Assembly: GCA_900770195.1 (NCBI GenBank)
Contig: CAAGJI010000081.1
Location: forward strand, 1 to 24,832
DNA: 24,832 bases
DNA from: Oscillospiraceae bacterium
GTDB taxonomy: Bacteria; Bacillota; Clostridia; Oscillospirales; Ruminococcaceae
Reading direction: 5' to 3'
The first letter of the stretch is position 1. Every line of letters starts with the position of its first letter. The translations under genes and the position numbers were made by a program. Below the pieces are notes generated by a model that saw nothing but the letters and a program-made list of their open reading frames with translations, was not told the DNA's origin and made no database searches. This document shows positions 1 through 9,044 of the stretch, one piece after another.

Positions 1-300
1 CAATTACTTATTGATAAATTTAAAACTTGTAATTATGATGATTCAGATATTATAAAACTTTATGATCTTTCTGATTCTGATTGAATCCTTTAATCATTTG
101 ACGAAAATGGTTCTTTTGATAAATTTCTTGAACTCAAACAAAAAATTAATGAGATATATAAACTTTTTAATCATGGAAAAGTGTTTGATACACAATGGAA
201 AAATAAAGAGAGATTTTTTCGGGAGAAAAAATACAGGCGTTTTTTTCAAAGCTTGATCTCCCATATAAGATTGAAAGTCTGTTTTTGTAATAATACTTGA
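1..300 (+). pseudogene. Unrecognised coding-like sequence with in-frame stops
   Basis: Plus-strand frame 1 reads as protein-like sequence from the left edge to a TGA at 82-84. After a second stop at 91-93 the same frame stays open to about 300. Its composition is charged and ordinary for a protein (segments such as FDENGSFDKFLELKQK). The simplest reading is either the 3' end of a gene entering from the left, or a decayed gene with two early stops. I do not recognise a family. Nothing else is supportable in the 391 bases before the GH32 gene, and I see no clear terminator for the sugar operon there. Confidence 0.3.
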
Positions 301-391
301 AAAAAGCACATCACTCTTTACAGTCATTTGACGCAAAAAGTAATGTGCCTCTTAGTCTTCTTATGTTTCTGAAAGGATTTCTAAATTTCCC

Positions 392-1681
392 TCACTCTAT
401 TGTATACAGCGTATATTCTTTACCAATAATTTTATCTGACAATCCGTATACAACATTGCTTATAACATATTCGCCATCATTTATAAAAACTTCAATTAAA
501 TTTTCATCTACATAAATTTCAAGGTTATATTCATCTTTTAAAACGGGAGTTTCGGCTGTTAATCTGTAATTCCCATTTTTTACGAAAACTTTTGAACGGT
601 CTGTTTTTATTTTATCATCTTCACGTTTTATAATGTATCCGCCTATGTTTATACTTTCGCCATTTTCAAGTGACGTTTTTACCATATATCCTGATTTTTC
701 AGGTGAAGATATTTTCTTACTGAAAGCATTTTTTACATTTGTATGCGGTTTGAAATATATATGATTATTTTTCACTTCAACAATTCTTGGAATACACATC
801 ATGCCGTTCCACTTGCCATTTACTGCCTGCGGCATCCTTACCCATGCAATAACAATGCGATTTCCGTCTTTATCAGTTGTACTTTGTGGTGCATAAAGAT
901 CAAGGCCATAATCAAAGAAACTATATTCATCAGGAAGATTTATTGTTCCGGACGTTTCATCAAAGTTTGATAACATACATACTGCCGCTGAGTCGTATTC
1001 TTTTCCGTCATTGATAAATCCCATAGGTGAAAATATAATTACACCATTGCCATCAACTTCAAAATAATCAGGACACTCCCACATCCAGCCAAAATTTTTC
1101 TTTTCAGAAAAATTTAAATATGACCAATTTTTCAAATCACTGCTTTTATAAAAAAGCAGTCTGCCTTTATTATTTACTGAACTTCCAAGCACCATATACC
1201 AAGCATCTTTTCCACGCCATACTTTAGGGTCACGGGTATGCTTTTTATCGCCGATATCTCTTTCTTCAATAGGAGGTATAATAGTTTTCTTATCTGAAAT
1301 ATTATCAAAAACCATACCATCTTCCGAAGTAATCATAAGCTGTGCTGAAATAAAGTTATCGTTTAAACAGTGATTTATATTTTCAGGATCTTCTTCAGTA
1401 TAATTTACACCTGTATAATAAAGATACATTTTATCATTATATTCAACTGCACTTCCTGAAAAGCAACCACTTCTGTCATCTTTCTTTGATGGAAAAAGGG
1501 CAATACCCTTTTCCTCAAAGTTTACTAAATCCTTGCTTACTGCATGTCCCCAGTGCATTCTTCCCCATTCTGTTGAATACGGAAAGCATTGATAAAACAA
1601 GTGGTAATAACCTTTATACCAAATAAAACCATTCGGGTCATTTATCCAGCAATTTGGTGCTTTGAAATGTACTTTCTGCAT
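392..1681 (-). CDS. GH32 beta-fructofuranosidase (sucrose/fructo-oligosaccharide hydrolase)
   Basis: A 429-aa glycoside hydrolase family 32 enzyme that hydrolyses terminal beta-fructosyl bonds in sucrose or short fructans. The three family motifs are visible: WINDPNG with nucleophile Asp15, RDP at 150-152 (transition-state stabiliser), and EC at 202-203 with the acid/base Glu202. There is no signal peptide, so it should act in the cytoplasm on sugar brought in by the ABC transporter encoded upstream. The family is usually somewhat longer (about 450-500 aa), so the C-terminal beta-sandwich is compact here. The start is set by AAAGGGAGG five bases before the ATG. It is the last gene of a five-gene minus-strand operon, 12 nt after the ATPase gene. 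Coupling to an ABC importer rather than a PTS suggests unphosphorylated substrate. Exact substrate (sucrose, kestose or levan oligomers) cannot be read from sequence. Confidence 0.93.
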   Translation of the reverse strand: MQKVHFKAPNCWINDPNGFIWYKGYYHLFYQCFPYSTEWGRMHWGHAVSKDLVNFEEKGIALFPSKKDDRSGCFSGSAVEYNDKMYLYYTGVNYTEEDPENINHCLNDNFISAQLMITSEDGMVFDNISDKKTIIPPIEERDIGDKKHTRDPKVWRGKDAWYMVLGSSVNNKGRLLFYKSSDLKNWSYLNFSEKKNFGWMWECPDYFEVDGNGVIIFSPMGFINDGKEYDSAAVCMLSNFDETSGTINLPDEYSFFDYGLDLYAPQSTTDKDGNRIVIAWVRMPQAVNGKWNGMMCIPRIVEVKNNHIYFKPHTNVKNAFSKKISSPEKSGYMVKTSLENGESINIGGYIIKREDDKIKTDRSKVFVKNGNYRLTAETPVLKDEYNLEIYVDENLIEVFINDGEYVISNVVYGLSDKIIGKEYTLYTIE

Positions 1682-1693
1682 AATATCCTCCCT

Positions 1694-2788
1694 TTAAAAA
1701 ATAGCTTCTTCTGTATTTTTATCAAAGAAATGCATTCTTGAAGGAACAAATACAAAATCAATTGTATCTCCCGGTTTGCTTATTTCATATTTTGAAACTC
1801 TTGCAACTGATGTTATATTTCCATAATTAAAGTAAAGATTATTTTCATTACCCATAATTTCAATATTATCAACAACTGCTGTCATTTTATTTTCCTTGTA
1901 AAGGTCAACGTTCTGTGGATCAAGCTTTATGTCTTCTCCTCTTATTCCAAGAATGAGTTCACCGTTTCTGCCATTTAACTTTTCAGCAATTGAATCTGAA
2001 AGAGTTATTTTATTTCCATCTTCAAAAGTAACATTTTTACCGCTGACTTTTACATTATAGAAATTCATCTGAGGTGAACCTATAAATCCTGCCACAAATT
2101 TATTGGCCGGATGTTCATAAAGTTCCATAGGCTTTCCAACCTGCTGAATAACACCATCTTTCATAATAACAATTCTGTCTGCCATTGTCATAGCTTCTAT
2201 CTGGTCGTGTGTTACATATATAGTTGTACTGCCAAGCTGTTTATGAAGTTTGCTTATTTCGCTTCTCATACTTACTCTGAGCTTTGCATCAAGGTTTGAA
2301 AGAGGTTCATCCATAAGGAAAAGTTTTTGATTTTTAACTATTGCACGTCCAAGTGCAACTCTCTGACGCTGACCGCCTGAAAGATTTTTCGGTTTTCTGT
2401 AACGATACTCTGAAAGTCCAAGAATATCAATTGCCCAGTCAACTTTTTTCTTTATTTCAGCAGAAGGCACTTTCATATTTTTTAAGCCGTATGAAATATT
2501 TTTTTCAACTGTCATATGAGGATAAAGTGCATAGTTCTGGAATACCATTGAAATGCCTCTGTCTCTTGGCAAAACTGCATTCATACGCTTTCCGTCAATA
2601 TAGAAATCGCCACTTGTTATTTCTTCAAAACCTGCAATCATTCTTAAAGTTGTTGACTTTCCGCAGCCTGACGGACCAACAAAAGCAATGAATTCGCCTT
2701 CTTCTATTTCAAGATTAAAGTTCGTAACTGAATTTTTTTCTGCACCTGCATATTTTTTGCAAACATTTTTCATTTCTATAAAACTCAT
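1694..2788 (-). CDS. Sugar ABC transporter ATP-binding protein (MalK/MsmK/UgpC family)
   Basis: A 364-aa ATPase that energises carbohydrate import. Walker A is GPSGCGKST at residues 38-46, the Q-loop is in VFQNYALYPHMT, the signature is LSGGQRQR, and Walker B is LFLMDEP followed by SNLDAKLR. The C-terminal third (about 240-364) is the TOBE-type regulatory extension typical of MalK/UgpC proteins. The ribosome site AAGGAGGG overlaps the last codons and stop of the upstream permease gene, so translation is probably coupled. Many Firmicutes share one MsmK among several importers and keep its gene elsewhere; here the ATPase is encoded within the operon. It should partner the two permeases encoded at 2792-4514. 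Confidence 0.95.
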   Translation of the reverse strand: MSFIEMKNVCKKYAGAEKNSVTNFNLEIEEGEFIAFVGPSGCGKSTTLRMIAGFEEITSGDFYIDGKRMNAVLPRDRGISMVFQNYALYPHMTVEKNISYGLKNMKVPSAEIKKKVDWAIDILGLSEYRYRKPKNLSGGQRQRVALGRAIVKNQKLFLMDEPLSNLDAKLRVSMRSEISKLHKQLGSTTIYVTHDQIEAMTMADRIVIMKDGVIQQVGKPMELYEHPANKFVAGFIGSPQMNFYNVKVSGKNVTFEDGNKITLSDSIAEKLNGRNGELILGIRGEDIKLDPQNVDLYKENKMTAVVDNIEIMGNENNLYFNYGNITSVARVSKYEISKPGDTIDFVFVPSRMHFFDKNTEEAIF

Positions 2789-2791
2789 AAT

Positions 2792-3643
2792 TTAGCCCTC
2801 CTTAGAACCTGTTGAAACTACACCTTCCACAATCTGCTTTGAGAAGAGTGAGTAAATTATAATAACCGGAATAGTAATAAGTGTAATAACTGCGAGTGTC
2901 TGTCCCATAGTTGTATTATCGTTTGAAGTAATTGAATTAAGACCAATCTGTGCTGTGAGTAAATCGCTTGATGTGAAAACAAGTGATGGCCAGAGATAAT
3001 CGTTCCATACATTAAGGAATGTAAATACGCTTACAGTTGCAACAACTGTTTTTGACATTGGAAGAACCATTGTAAAGAAATATTTTACAGGACTGCAATG
3101 GTCAAGCTGTGCTGCTTCCCATACATCGTCAGGCAAACTTACAAAAACCTGTCTGAAAAGGAATATATTAAACGGATTCACTATCATAGGAAGAACATAA
3201 CCAAAAACGGTATTAAGAAGTCCCATTTTTGAAACAAACATAAAGTTAATTGTTATAATTGTTTCCGTCGGAATAATCATAAGCATCATAATTATTGCAA
3301 GCCATCTTTCACGGAAAGGAAACTTGATTTTTGCAAGTGCATATCCTGCAAGACCGTTTACAATTACACCTGAAATAATAAGTATTGCCGCATAGAATAA
3401 AGTATTTAACATATAGCGTATAAAACTTGTGTTGAAAAGAATTTCTTTATAGTTATCAAAAAAATCTTTTCCCGGAACAGGCGGGATAAATGCCTTTACT
3501 GAATTCATATCTGCTGTTATTGCTGCATCGGGTTTGAAAGAATTTGCAATCATCCAAATAACAGGAAACAGGAAGAATAGCGACATAATAATCATTACAG
3601 CAACAAGTATGCCATTAAAGATTTTTTGCTTTTTTGTTTTCAT
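2792..3643 (-). CDS. Sugar ABC transporter permease (MalG/MsmG-like)
   Basis: A 283-aa integral membrane permease of the carbohydrate uptake-1 family. About six hydrophobic helices are visible, the first at residues 12-32. The cytoplasmic EAA loop, which docks the ATPase, reads EAAQLDHCSPVKYFFTMVLP. Length is normal for a MalG-type subunit. The start ATG has AAGGAGG six bases upstream. It overlaps the end of the other permease gene by 29 nt, so the two are probably translationally coupled. It forms the channel with the 299-aa permease; specificity comes mainly from the binding lipoprotein. Confidence 0.94.
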   Translation of the reverse strand: MKTKKQKIFNGILVAVMIIMSLFFLFPVIWMIANSFKPDAAITADMNSVKAFIPPVPGKDFFDNYKEILFNTSFIRYMLNTLFYAAILIISGVIVNGLAGYALAKIKFPFRERWLAIIMMLMIIPTETIITINFMFVSKMGLLNTVFGYVLPMIVNPFNIFLFRQVFVSLPDDVWEAAQLDHCSPVKYFFTMVLPMSKTVVATVSVFTFLNVWNDYLWPSLVFTSSDLLTAQIGLNSITSNDNTTMGQTLAVITLITIPVIIIYSLFSKQIVEGVVSTGSKEG

Positions 3644-4514
3644 GTTTATCCTCCTTATCTTTAGTAAGAATTGTCTGAATAATTGTAAGTATTACAACAA
3701 ATACAGTAAATACAATTGCCATTGCTGAAGCAAGACCTATTTCCCAGTTAACTGTACCTGTTTCGTAAATATCATATACAAGTGTGTATGTTGAATGTGA
3801 AGGACCGCCGCCTGTCATAACCATTGGCTGAACAATCATTCTGAATGCACCAATTGTTACTGTTATGAAAACAAATACACAAAGCGGTTTCAGTTCAGGA
3901 AGAGTTATATTTTTGAATTTGCTCCATGCACTTGCATGATCAAGTTCAGCGGCTTCATAAAGTGCAGGATTAATTGCCTGTAATCCTCCAAGGAATATTA
4001 TCATCTGATAACCTACACCTTGCCATACACTCATAATTGCAATTGATGGAAGAGCTTGTTTTGCACTGTAAATAAAAGGCTGTGCATTTATTCCAAAATG
4101 TGAAAGCATTGTATTAAGTATGCCTTCAGGGCTGTATATCTGCATCCAGAGGTTTGAAACAACTGCAAGTGACATAACAACCGGTATAAAGAATGCAACC
4201 TTAAAATAACGCTTGCAGACTGTTACCTTATTAATGAGAAGTGCAAGTCCCAATGCTCCAAGAGTCTGTAAAGGAACAATTATAAGTACAAATTTAACTG
4301 TGTTCCAAAATGCTGTTGTAAACAAATCATCTTTGAAAATAGAACTGAAATTTTCAAGTCCTACAAAATGTGTCAGTTTCGGGTTCAATGCAAAATAATC
4401 AGTGAAACTGTATATAAGGGTCAGTATCATCGGAAGGAAAAGGAAAACTGTCATAAGAACAAGTGCCGGTCCGAAAAATGCCATCCCGAGGATTGAATTT
4501 GATTTATTTTTCAT
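3615..4514 (-). CDS. Sugar ABC transporter permease (MalF/MsmF-like)
   Basis: A 299-aa permease, partner of the MalG-like subunit. It has an N-terminal helix at about residues 9-35, several further hydrophobic spans, and the EAA loop EAAELDHASAWSKFKNITLP. Family members of the MsmF/UgpA type are about 290-310 aa, so it appears complete. The ATG lies one base after the stop of the binding-protein gene and no convincing Shine-Dalgarno is seen, which points to translation by re-initiation from the upstream gene. The C-terminal tail is short and lysine-rich. Confidence 0.94.
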   Translation of the reverse strand: MKNKSNSILGMAFFGPALVLMTVFLFLPMILTLIYSFTDYFALNPKLTHFVGLENFSSIFKDDLFTTAFWNTVKFVLIIVPLQTLGALGLALLINKVTVCKRYFKVAFFIPVVMSLAVVSNLWMQIYSPEGILNTMLSHFGINAQPFIYSAKQALPSIAIMSVWQGVGYQMIIFLGGLQAINPALYEAAELDHASAWSKFKNITLPELKPLCVFVFITVTIGAFRMIVQPMVMTGGGPSHSTYTLVYDIYETGTVNWEIGLASAMAIVFTVFVVILTIIQTILTKDKEDKHENKKAKNL

Positions 4515-4515
4515 A

Positions 4516-5838
4516 TTATCTTACGTAACGCTTTAATTTTGCGTTAATCCTTTCTACAGATTTATCCATTTCATCATTAACATCTTTTCCGCTTAACGCA
4601 ACGTCTTCAAGCACCTGCTGGAAAGATGTACTTACCTGTGGATAAACAGGTGTTTTAGGTCTTGGATGACCATAATCTCTTAACTGTTCATATAATGCCT
4701 TGTAGTTTTCGTCTTCTTCAAATGTTGTTATCTGGTCGTAAGCTGCATATGTTGAAGGCATACTCTTTGTGTTTTCATAAAGAAGAATACCACTTTCAAC
4801 TCCGCTCATCCATTTTACAAGTTCAGTTGCTGCATTAATATTCGTTGCTTTTGTTGTTGCTGCATAAGCCCATGAACCTGTAGGAGTGTATCGCTCGCCG
4901 TCCCAGTCATCACTTACAATATAAGGTGCAACACCTAAATCAATGTCGCTGTAACTCTGATAAATAGTGTTTACTTCCCACGCACCATCAAACTTGAATG
5001 CAGCACGTCCGCTTTCAAAAAGTTTATCAACAGGAGCTTCAGACATATATTTATTTTCAACAAGTCCTCTGAAATATTTAAACACTTCTGCATTTTTATC
5101 AGAATTGAAATATCCATCAGCTGTTAAACCATCTTCACTTATCAAATCTCCGCCATTTGACCATATAAATGGTGCAAAGTAATAAATACTTGATTCGCCT
5201 ACAGGGAATGTCATATCAAGAGGATATCCATTCATACTGTCTGTTACAGGTTTAATTTTTTCAAGAATATCAAGAAATTCCGAAAATGTCCACGGGTGGT
5301 CTTTGTCCGGAACTTCAATACCTGCTTCTTTAAGTATTGCCTTGTTGCAATAAAGACCTACGCTTGACTCCATTGCACCAAGTGCATAAAGTTTTCCATC
5401 TACCGTTCCCTGATCAAGAATTGAATCAAGATACGCAGATTTTTCATCATCTGTAAGTTCTGCAAGAGGCTGAATTATTCCATTTGCTGCATATGCCGAA
5501 ACATTTGGACCGTCAACCGTTATAACATCCGGTAAATCCCCCGACATAACAGATGCATTGATTTTATCCGAATAACCGCCGCCGCTGTCGTTTCTTGGAA
5601 TAAATTCAATATCAGCAAAATATTTTCCGTTATACGTTTCATTGAAACTATCCACTGATTTTTTGTACGCCTCGCCTTCAGGTGTATCTTCGATTGTATG
5701 CACCCACATACTTATGTACTCTTCTCCCTCATCATAGCCTTTCACATCACCGGGTTTTACTTTTTTATCACACCCGGTCAATGAAACTGAACTTGCTACT
5801 ACTGAAAGAGCTAATAAAAATACAGGTAGCTTTTTCAT
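4516..5838 (-). CDS. Sugar-binding lipoprotein of the ABC importer (MsmE-like)
   Basis: A 440-aa extracellular solute-binding protein, family 1. The N-terminus is a lipoprotein signal: KK, a hydrophobic stretch, then the lipobox LTGC with Cys23 as the lipidation site. The mature protein should be tethered outside the membrane and deliver sugar to the two permeases. The domain spans roughly residues 40-430, of usual size. GGAGG lies ten bases before the ATG. It is the first gene of the operon, directly behind the operator and promoter. With the GH32 enzyme in the same operon, the ligand is probably sucrose or fructo-oligosaccharide, an inference from context. Confidence 0.93.
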   Translation of the reverse strand: MKKLPVFLLALSVVASSVSLTGCDKKVKPGDVKGYDEGEEYISMWVHTIEDTPEGEAYKKSVDSFNETYNGKYFADIEFIPRNDSGGGYSDKINASVMSGDLPDVITVDGPNVSAYAANGIIQPLAELTDDEKSAYLDSILDQGTVDGKLYALGAMESSVGLYCNKAILKEAGIEVPDKDHPWTFSEFLDILEKIKPVTDSMNGYPLDMTFPVGESSIYYFAPFIWSNGGDLISEDGLTADGYFNSDKNAEVFKYFRGLVENKYMSEAPVDKLFESGRAAFKFDGAWEVNTIYQSYSDIDLGVAPYIVSDDWDGERYTPTGSWAYAATTKATNINAATELVKWMSGVESGILLYENTKSMPSTYAAYDQITTFEEDENYKALYEQLRDYGHPRPKTPVYPQVSTSFQQVLEDVALSGKDVNDEMDKSVERINAKLKRYVR

Positions 5839-5862
5839 AGCTTTCTTTCCTCCGTTTCTTTT

Positions 5863-5878
5863 AAGTAACTAGTTACTT
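5863..5878. promoter_or_regulatory. Operator O1 for the sugar operon (LacI-type palindrome)
   Basis: The sequence AAGTAACTAGTTACTT is a perfect 16-bp palindrome with a central CG-less TA-type axis. It lies just downstream of the minus-strand promoter, over the expected first transcribed bases. Binding there by the divergently encoded LacI protein would block transcription, the classic arrangement for this family. A related half site recurs at 5985-5992. Confidence 0.75.
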
Positions 5879-5888
5879 TACTGATTAC

Positions 5889-5917
5889 ATAATATCATAC
5901 ATATACCCATATGTCAA
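5889..5917 (-). promoter_or_regulatory. Sigma-A promoter of the sugar operon
   Basis: On the minus strand TTGACA (5912-5917) and TATTAT (5889-5894) are separated by exactly 17 bp. The expected start is near 5882, about 45 bases before the lipoprotein ATG and immediately in front of operator O1. Confidence 0.8.
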
Positions 5918-5976
5918 GACTTTTTTTGTTTTTTGTAATAAATTATAAAAACAGGAAGTTTATTTTGTGTATTTTC

Positions 5977-5992
5977 ACAAAACCAGTTACTT
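5977..5992. promoter_or_regulatory. Second, imperfect operator (O2)
   Basis: AGTTACTT at 5985-5992 repeats the right half of O1 exactly. The adjoining left half (5977-5984) matches O1 at only about half its positions, so this is a weaker site. It lies upstream of the lacI-family promoter and about 114 bp from O1, a distance that could allow looping or mild autoregulation. Confidence 0.45.
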
Positions 5993-6006
5993 AACTAATA
6001 ACTCTA

Positions 6007-6035
6007 TTGATTTTTGAAAAGAAAAGTGATATAAT
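6007..6035 (+). promoter_or_regulatory. Sigma-A promoter of the LacI-family regulator gene
   Basis: TTGATT (6007-6012) and TATAAT (6030-6035) are spaced by 17 bp, about 30 bases before the AGGAGG and ATG of the regulator gene. Confidence 0.7.
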
Positions 6036-6067
6036 TAATCCATCACCATAAAACAGGAGGAATTGTT

Positions 6068-7093
6068 ATGGCTAAAAAAAATGTAACATTCGCAGATATA
6101 GCTCAGTATACAGGTTTTTCAAAAACAACAATATCAAGATATTTCAATAATCCGGATTCTATTACAGTTGAAAATCAGGAAAAGATTGCAAATGCACTTG
6201 AGGTTCTTGATTATAAAGAAAATAAACTTGCAAGAGTTATGGCAAATGGAAAAACTGAAATGGTAGGAGTTATAATTCCTAATTTATATATGCATTATTA
6301 TTCTGATATTCTCGACAAAATTATTTCTACTTACGAAGAATACGGATACAAATTCATTGTCTTTGCAGGAAATGAAGATGCAGACGTTGAAAGAAAATAT
6401 ATAAGCGAATTGCTTGCATATAAAACAGAAGGACTTATAGTTTTAAGTCATACTCTTTCCTCAAAAGAATTATCTGGATATAATGTTCCAATTGTGACCA
6501 TTGAACGAGAAGACGAATATGTGTGCAGTGTTAATACTGATAACTATATGGGTGGACTTCAGGCTGCGAATATACTTGCAAAAAGTGACTGCAATTTGCT
6601 TATTCATGCTAATTCGGATTTTCCTGAATATGTACCTGCATATGGAAGAATCAAAGGCTTTAAGGATTTTTGTGAATCAAACAAATTCGATTACAAAATT
6701 ATGATAAGGGATTTTGGTGGAAAATTTGAAGAAAATCTTGAAAAAATAGGTGATTTTTTCAATGAACTTGAAGAAAATTATGCAGATAAAAAAATAGGCA
6801 TTTTTATGCCTAATGATACACATGCAAATATGCTTTTAAATAATATTGTGAAAAAATATGGCACACTCCCTGAAAAATATAAAATAGTTGGATTTGATAA
6901 TTCACTTGTTTCAAGAGAATCAATAATACCTATAACAACAATCGGTCAGCAAGTTGATAAAATTGCAGAGGAAACTGTAAAACTTCTTGCTATGCAGATT
7001 GATGAACGAAAAAAAAGACGACCTCATATACTTGAAAAACCAATTCACAAAATACTTACTCCTGTGCTTGTCAGAAGAGAAACGACAAAATAA
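6068..7093 (+). CDS. LacI-family transcriptional regulator of the fructoside operon
   Basis: A 341-aa regulator. Residues about 6-27 form the helix-turn-helix (VTFADIAQYTGFSKTTISRY), followed by the hinge helix region (ENKLARVMANG). From about residue 63 it has the periplasmic-binding-protein-like effector domain common to LacI/GalR proteins. Length is typical. AGGAGG at 6055-6060 fixes the ATG. It is divergent from the sugar import and GH32 operon, with a palindromic operator in the shared 229-bp region, so it very likely represses that operon and responds to sucrose, fructose or a derivative. The effector is inferred, not visible. No terminator is obvious after the stop. Confidence 0.93.
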   Translation: MAKKNVTFADIAQYTGFSKTTISRYFNNPDSITVENQEKIANALEVLDYKENKLARVMANGKTEMVGVIIPNLYMHYYSDILDKIISTYEEYGYKFIVFAGNEDADVERKYISELLAYKTEGLIVLSHTLSSKELSGYNVPIVTIEREDEYVCSVNTDNYMGGLQAANILAKSDCNLLIHANSDFPEYVPAYGRIKGFKDFCESNKFDYKIMIRDFGGKFEENLEKIGDFFNELEENYADKKIGIFMPNDTHANMLLNNIVKKYGTLPEKYKIVGFDNSLVSRESIIPITTIGQQVDKIAEETVKLLAMQIDERKKRRPHILEKPIHKILTPVLVRRETTK

Positions 7094-7179
7094 AGGCAAG
7101 TTACTGGAGATGGAAAATGAGTTGATGCGAAATTTTTTTCACTAACAAAAAGTAAGTAAGAACTTCGGTAAAATACTCT

Positions 7180-7480
7180 TTAGTCTATCGTCACAGAAAC
7201 GATATGGTCATCAAAAATGGTAATTTTAGAAAGCAGATGCTTTGCAAGTGTTTTGTCATAGGAAGGTTCATCTGGGTGAGATTTGATGAAGAATTGTAAT
7301 TCATCTATACGATTTTTGTACTCATCCTGACTGATTTTTGTTTTTGTTCATTACTATTATATTTCAAGTAAAAAATTGACAGTTGAAGAGTTGCTTCGTC
7401 ATGAAGGAATGGAGTGGTATGTTGAAACAAAGCATTGGCTTCATTATGCTTGACTATTTGCTCGATTTTGACTCTTTATT
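7180..7480 (-). pseudogene. Decayed gene fragments, possibly recombinase or transposase tail
   Basis: The 495 bases between the regulator and the phosphatase gene hold no intact gene. On the minus strand a protein-like stretch of about 50 codons (roughly 7338 to a TAA at 7180) ends LLSKITIFDDHIVSVTID. A second stretch in another frame (about 7480-7320) begins KIEQIVKHNEANALFQHTT. They look like one gene broken by a frameshift, with stops at the upstream end. The ending resembles C-termini of large serine recombinases in style only. I cannot name the family with confidence. Confidence 0.4.
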
Positions 7481-7528
7481 ACAAATCGTTATCAAAAATT
7501 GATTTCCGTGCATTCAGGAAAAATTCTA

Positions 7529-7557
7529 TTGCAAAAAAAGCTGTATTATGATATAAT
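7529..7557 (+). promoter_or_regulatory. Sigma-A promoter of the histidine phosphatase gene
   Basis: TTGCAA (7529-7534) and TATAAT (7552-7557) are spaced 17 bp, 32 bases before the ATG. Confidence 0.65.
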
Positions 7558-7588
7558 ATGTTATAATAAAAAAATAAAGGAGTTAAAT

Positions 7589-8221
7589 ATGCAGAATTAC
7601 AGATTAAGCGTTATAAGACATGGTTCAACAAAGGCAAATGAAGAGGGAATATACATAGGCAGAACAGATTATGGTCTTTCAGATAAAGGAACATCCGAAC
7701 TTTTTGCAAAAATGGACAGATACGATTATCCATATGTTGAACAAGTATACTCAAGTCCGCTTAAAAGATGTACAGAAACAGCTTCAATACTTTTCCCTGA
7801 TGTGCCTGTTATGATAATAGACGATTTAACAGAAATGTATCTTGGAGATTTTGAAAATCAGTCGCTTGATGATATAGTAAACAGAGATGATTATAAAGAA
7901 TGGCTTAAAGGAGGCAAAAATTCAGCTGCACCTAATGGGGAAAGTTCTCAGGAAGTAATGGCGAGGGTTTTCAAAGCACTTCATGCAATTATAATGGATA
8001 TGATGCAGGAAGAAATATATCACGCCGCAGTTATAACACACGCAGGAATAATTGTTGATATGTTAACAGGCTACAGCATTCCAAAAGTTGATGAAAAAAG
8101 CATTAAAATACCATTTGGAGAAGGTTTTGAACTACTTGCAAATGCTGCAATGTGGCAGAGGTCGCAGGCAGTTGAACTTTTTGGTGTAGTGCCTTATGAA
8201 AGAGAAGAAATTGAAGAATAA
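7589..8221 (+). CDS. Histidine phosphatase family protein (phosphoglycerate mutase-like)
   Basis: A 210-aa member of the branch-1 histidine phosphatases. The phosphorylated histidine is in IRHGS (His11). Also visible are SSPLKRCTETA around 55-65, the acid Glu82 region (EMYLGDFE), and the second catalytic histidine in THAG (His151). These enzymes remove phosphate from small metabolites; alpha-ribazole phosphatase (CobC) and broad sugar phosphatases share this size and pattern. The ATG at 7589 is chosen because AAAGGAG lies six bases before it. An upstream in-frame start would extend through the promoter. It is probably followed by co-transcription into the membrane protein gene 52 nt downstream. 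Confidence 0.85.
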   Translation: MQNYRLSVIRHGSTKANEEGIYIGRTDYGLSDKGTSELFAKMDRYDYPYVEQVYSSPLKRCTETASILFPDVPVMIIDDLTEMYLGDFENQSLDDIVNRDDYKEWLKGGKNSAAPNGESSQEVMARVFKALHAIIMDMMQEEIYHAAVITHAGIIVDMLTGYSIPKVDEKSIKIPFGEGFELLANAAMWQRSQAVELFGVVPYEREEIEE

Positions 8222-8273
8222 AAAATCAAAAAAATCACATAATATGGTATAAAAATATTATGGAGAAAATGAT

Positions 8274-9044
8274 TTGAAAACAGGTAATTATATAAAGTTT
8301 GCAGCAGAAATTTCATCTAAAAATGAAAAGATTTACAGAATTTTTATTTTGAGGGTTATTCTAACAGCTTTTTGCATTATTTCAGGTTGTTTTATATGCT
8401 TTTTATTTGAAAATAAAAAGATAATTCAGGATTTTTTTTCAATTGTGGTATGCTTGATAATTTTTTTACTGAATATACCGCTTGAATTTGAAATGAAAAA
8501 AAGAATGTTGAAAATTATGGATTCTAAAATTAATTTGAAAAGAATTGATTTTCGCAATTTTTTGGCTTTTTTTGCAATTTGTCTGATAAAAAGGGTAATA
8601 TCTGAAATATTTGTGTTTTTTTCGTTTATTTCACTCAAGTTTGCCTATAAAAATGTTGTTTTTAATGCAAATGCAGAAAATATGTTTGAAAATGCAGTAA
8701 TTTCGTCTGTTTTTTTCATAATTTCGCTTTTTATTATGCTTTTTGGAATTTATTTTTGCATTTGTTTTTCTGCTGCTGAATTTTTTTATATAACAGGCAG
8801 TGCAAAAAATTTATTTGCTTCATTTATTTTATCTTTTTATATTATGAAAAATAATGCAGGTGATTTTTTGAAATTAAATTTCTTTTCATTTTTCAGATTT
8901 TTTTTAAGCGAAAAATTTTTTTATGTGCAGGCAATATATTTTTATATTGCAATAATGGAGTACGAAAACGGAGTATTTAATAAATGGAACGAAAAAAATT
9001 TAAAGCGGAAATCAAAGAAAAAATGCTGCTTGGAGATTTTTTAA
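8274..9044 (+). CDS. Hypothetical integral membrane protein
   Basis: A 256-aa protein very rich in Phe, Ile and Leu. About five to six hydrophobic segments are visible (around residues 25-46, 55-72, 95-125, 140-175, 180-195 and 214-228), and the C-terminus is strongly basic (KRKSKKK). The start is a TTG with GGAG eight bases upstream; no ATG in frame is better placed. It overlaps the next gene by 61 nt, which implies tight coupling with the pseudouridine synthase, although overlap alone does not reveal function. I do not recognise a family. The codon bias is strongly AT-rich, as expected for Phe/Ile-rich membrane proteins. Confidence 0.65.
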   Translation: MKTGNYIKFAAEISSKNEKIYRIFILRVILTAFCIISGCFICFLFENKKIIQDFFSIVVCLIIFLLNIPLEFEMKKRMLKIMDSKINLKRIDFRNFLAFFAICLIKRVISEIFVFFSFISLKFAYKNVVFNANAENMFENAVISSVFFIISLFIMLFGIYFCICFSAAEFFYITGSAKNLFASFILSFYIMKNNAGDFLKLNFFSFFRFFLSEKFFYVQAIYFYIAIMEYENGVFNKWNEKNLKRKSKKKCCLEIF

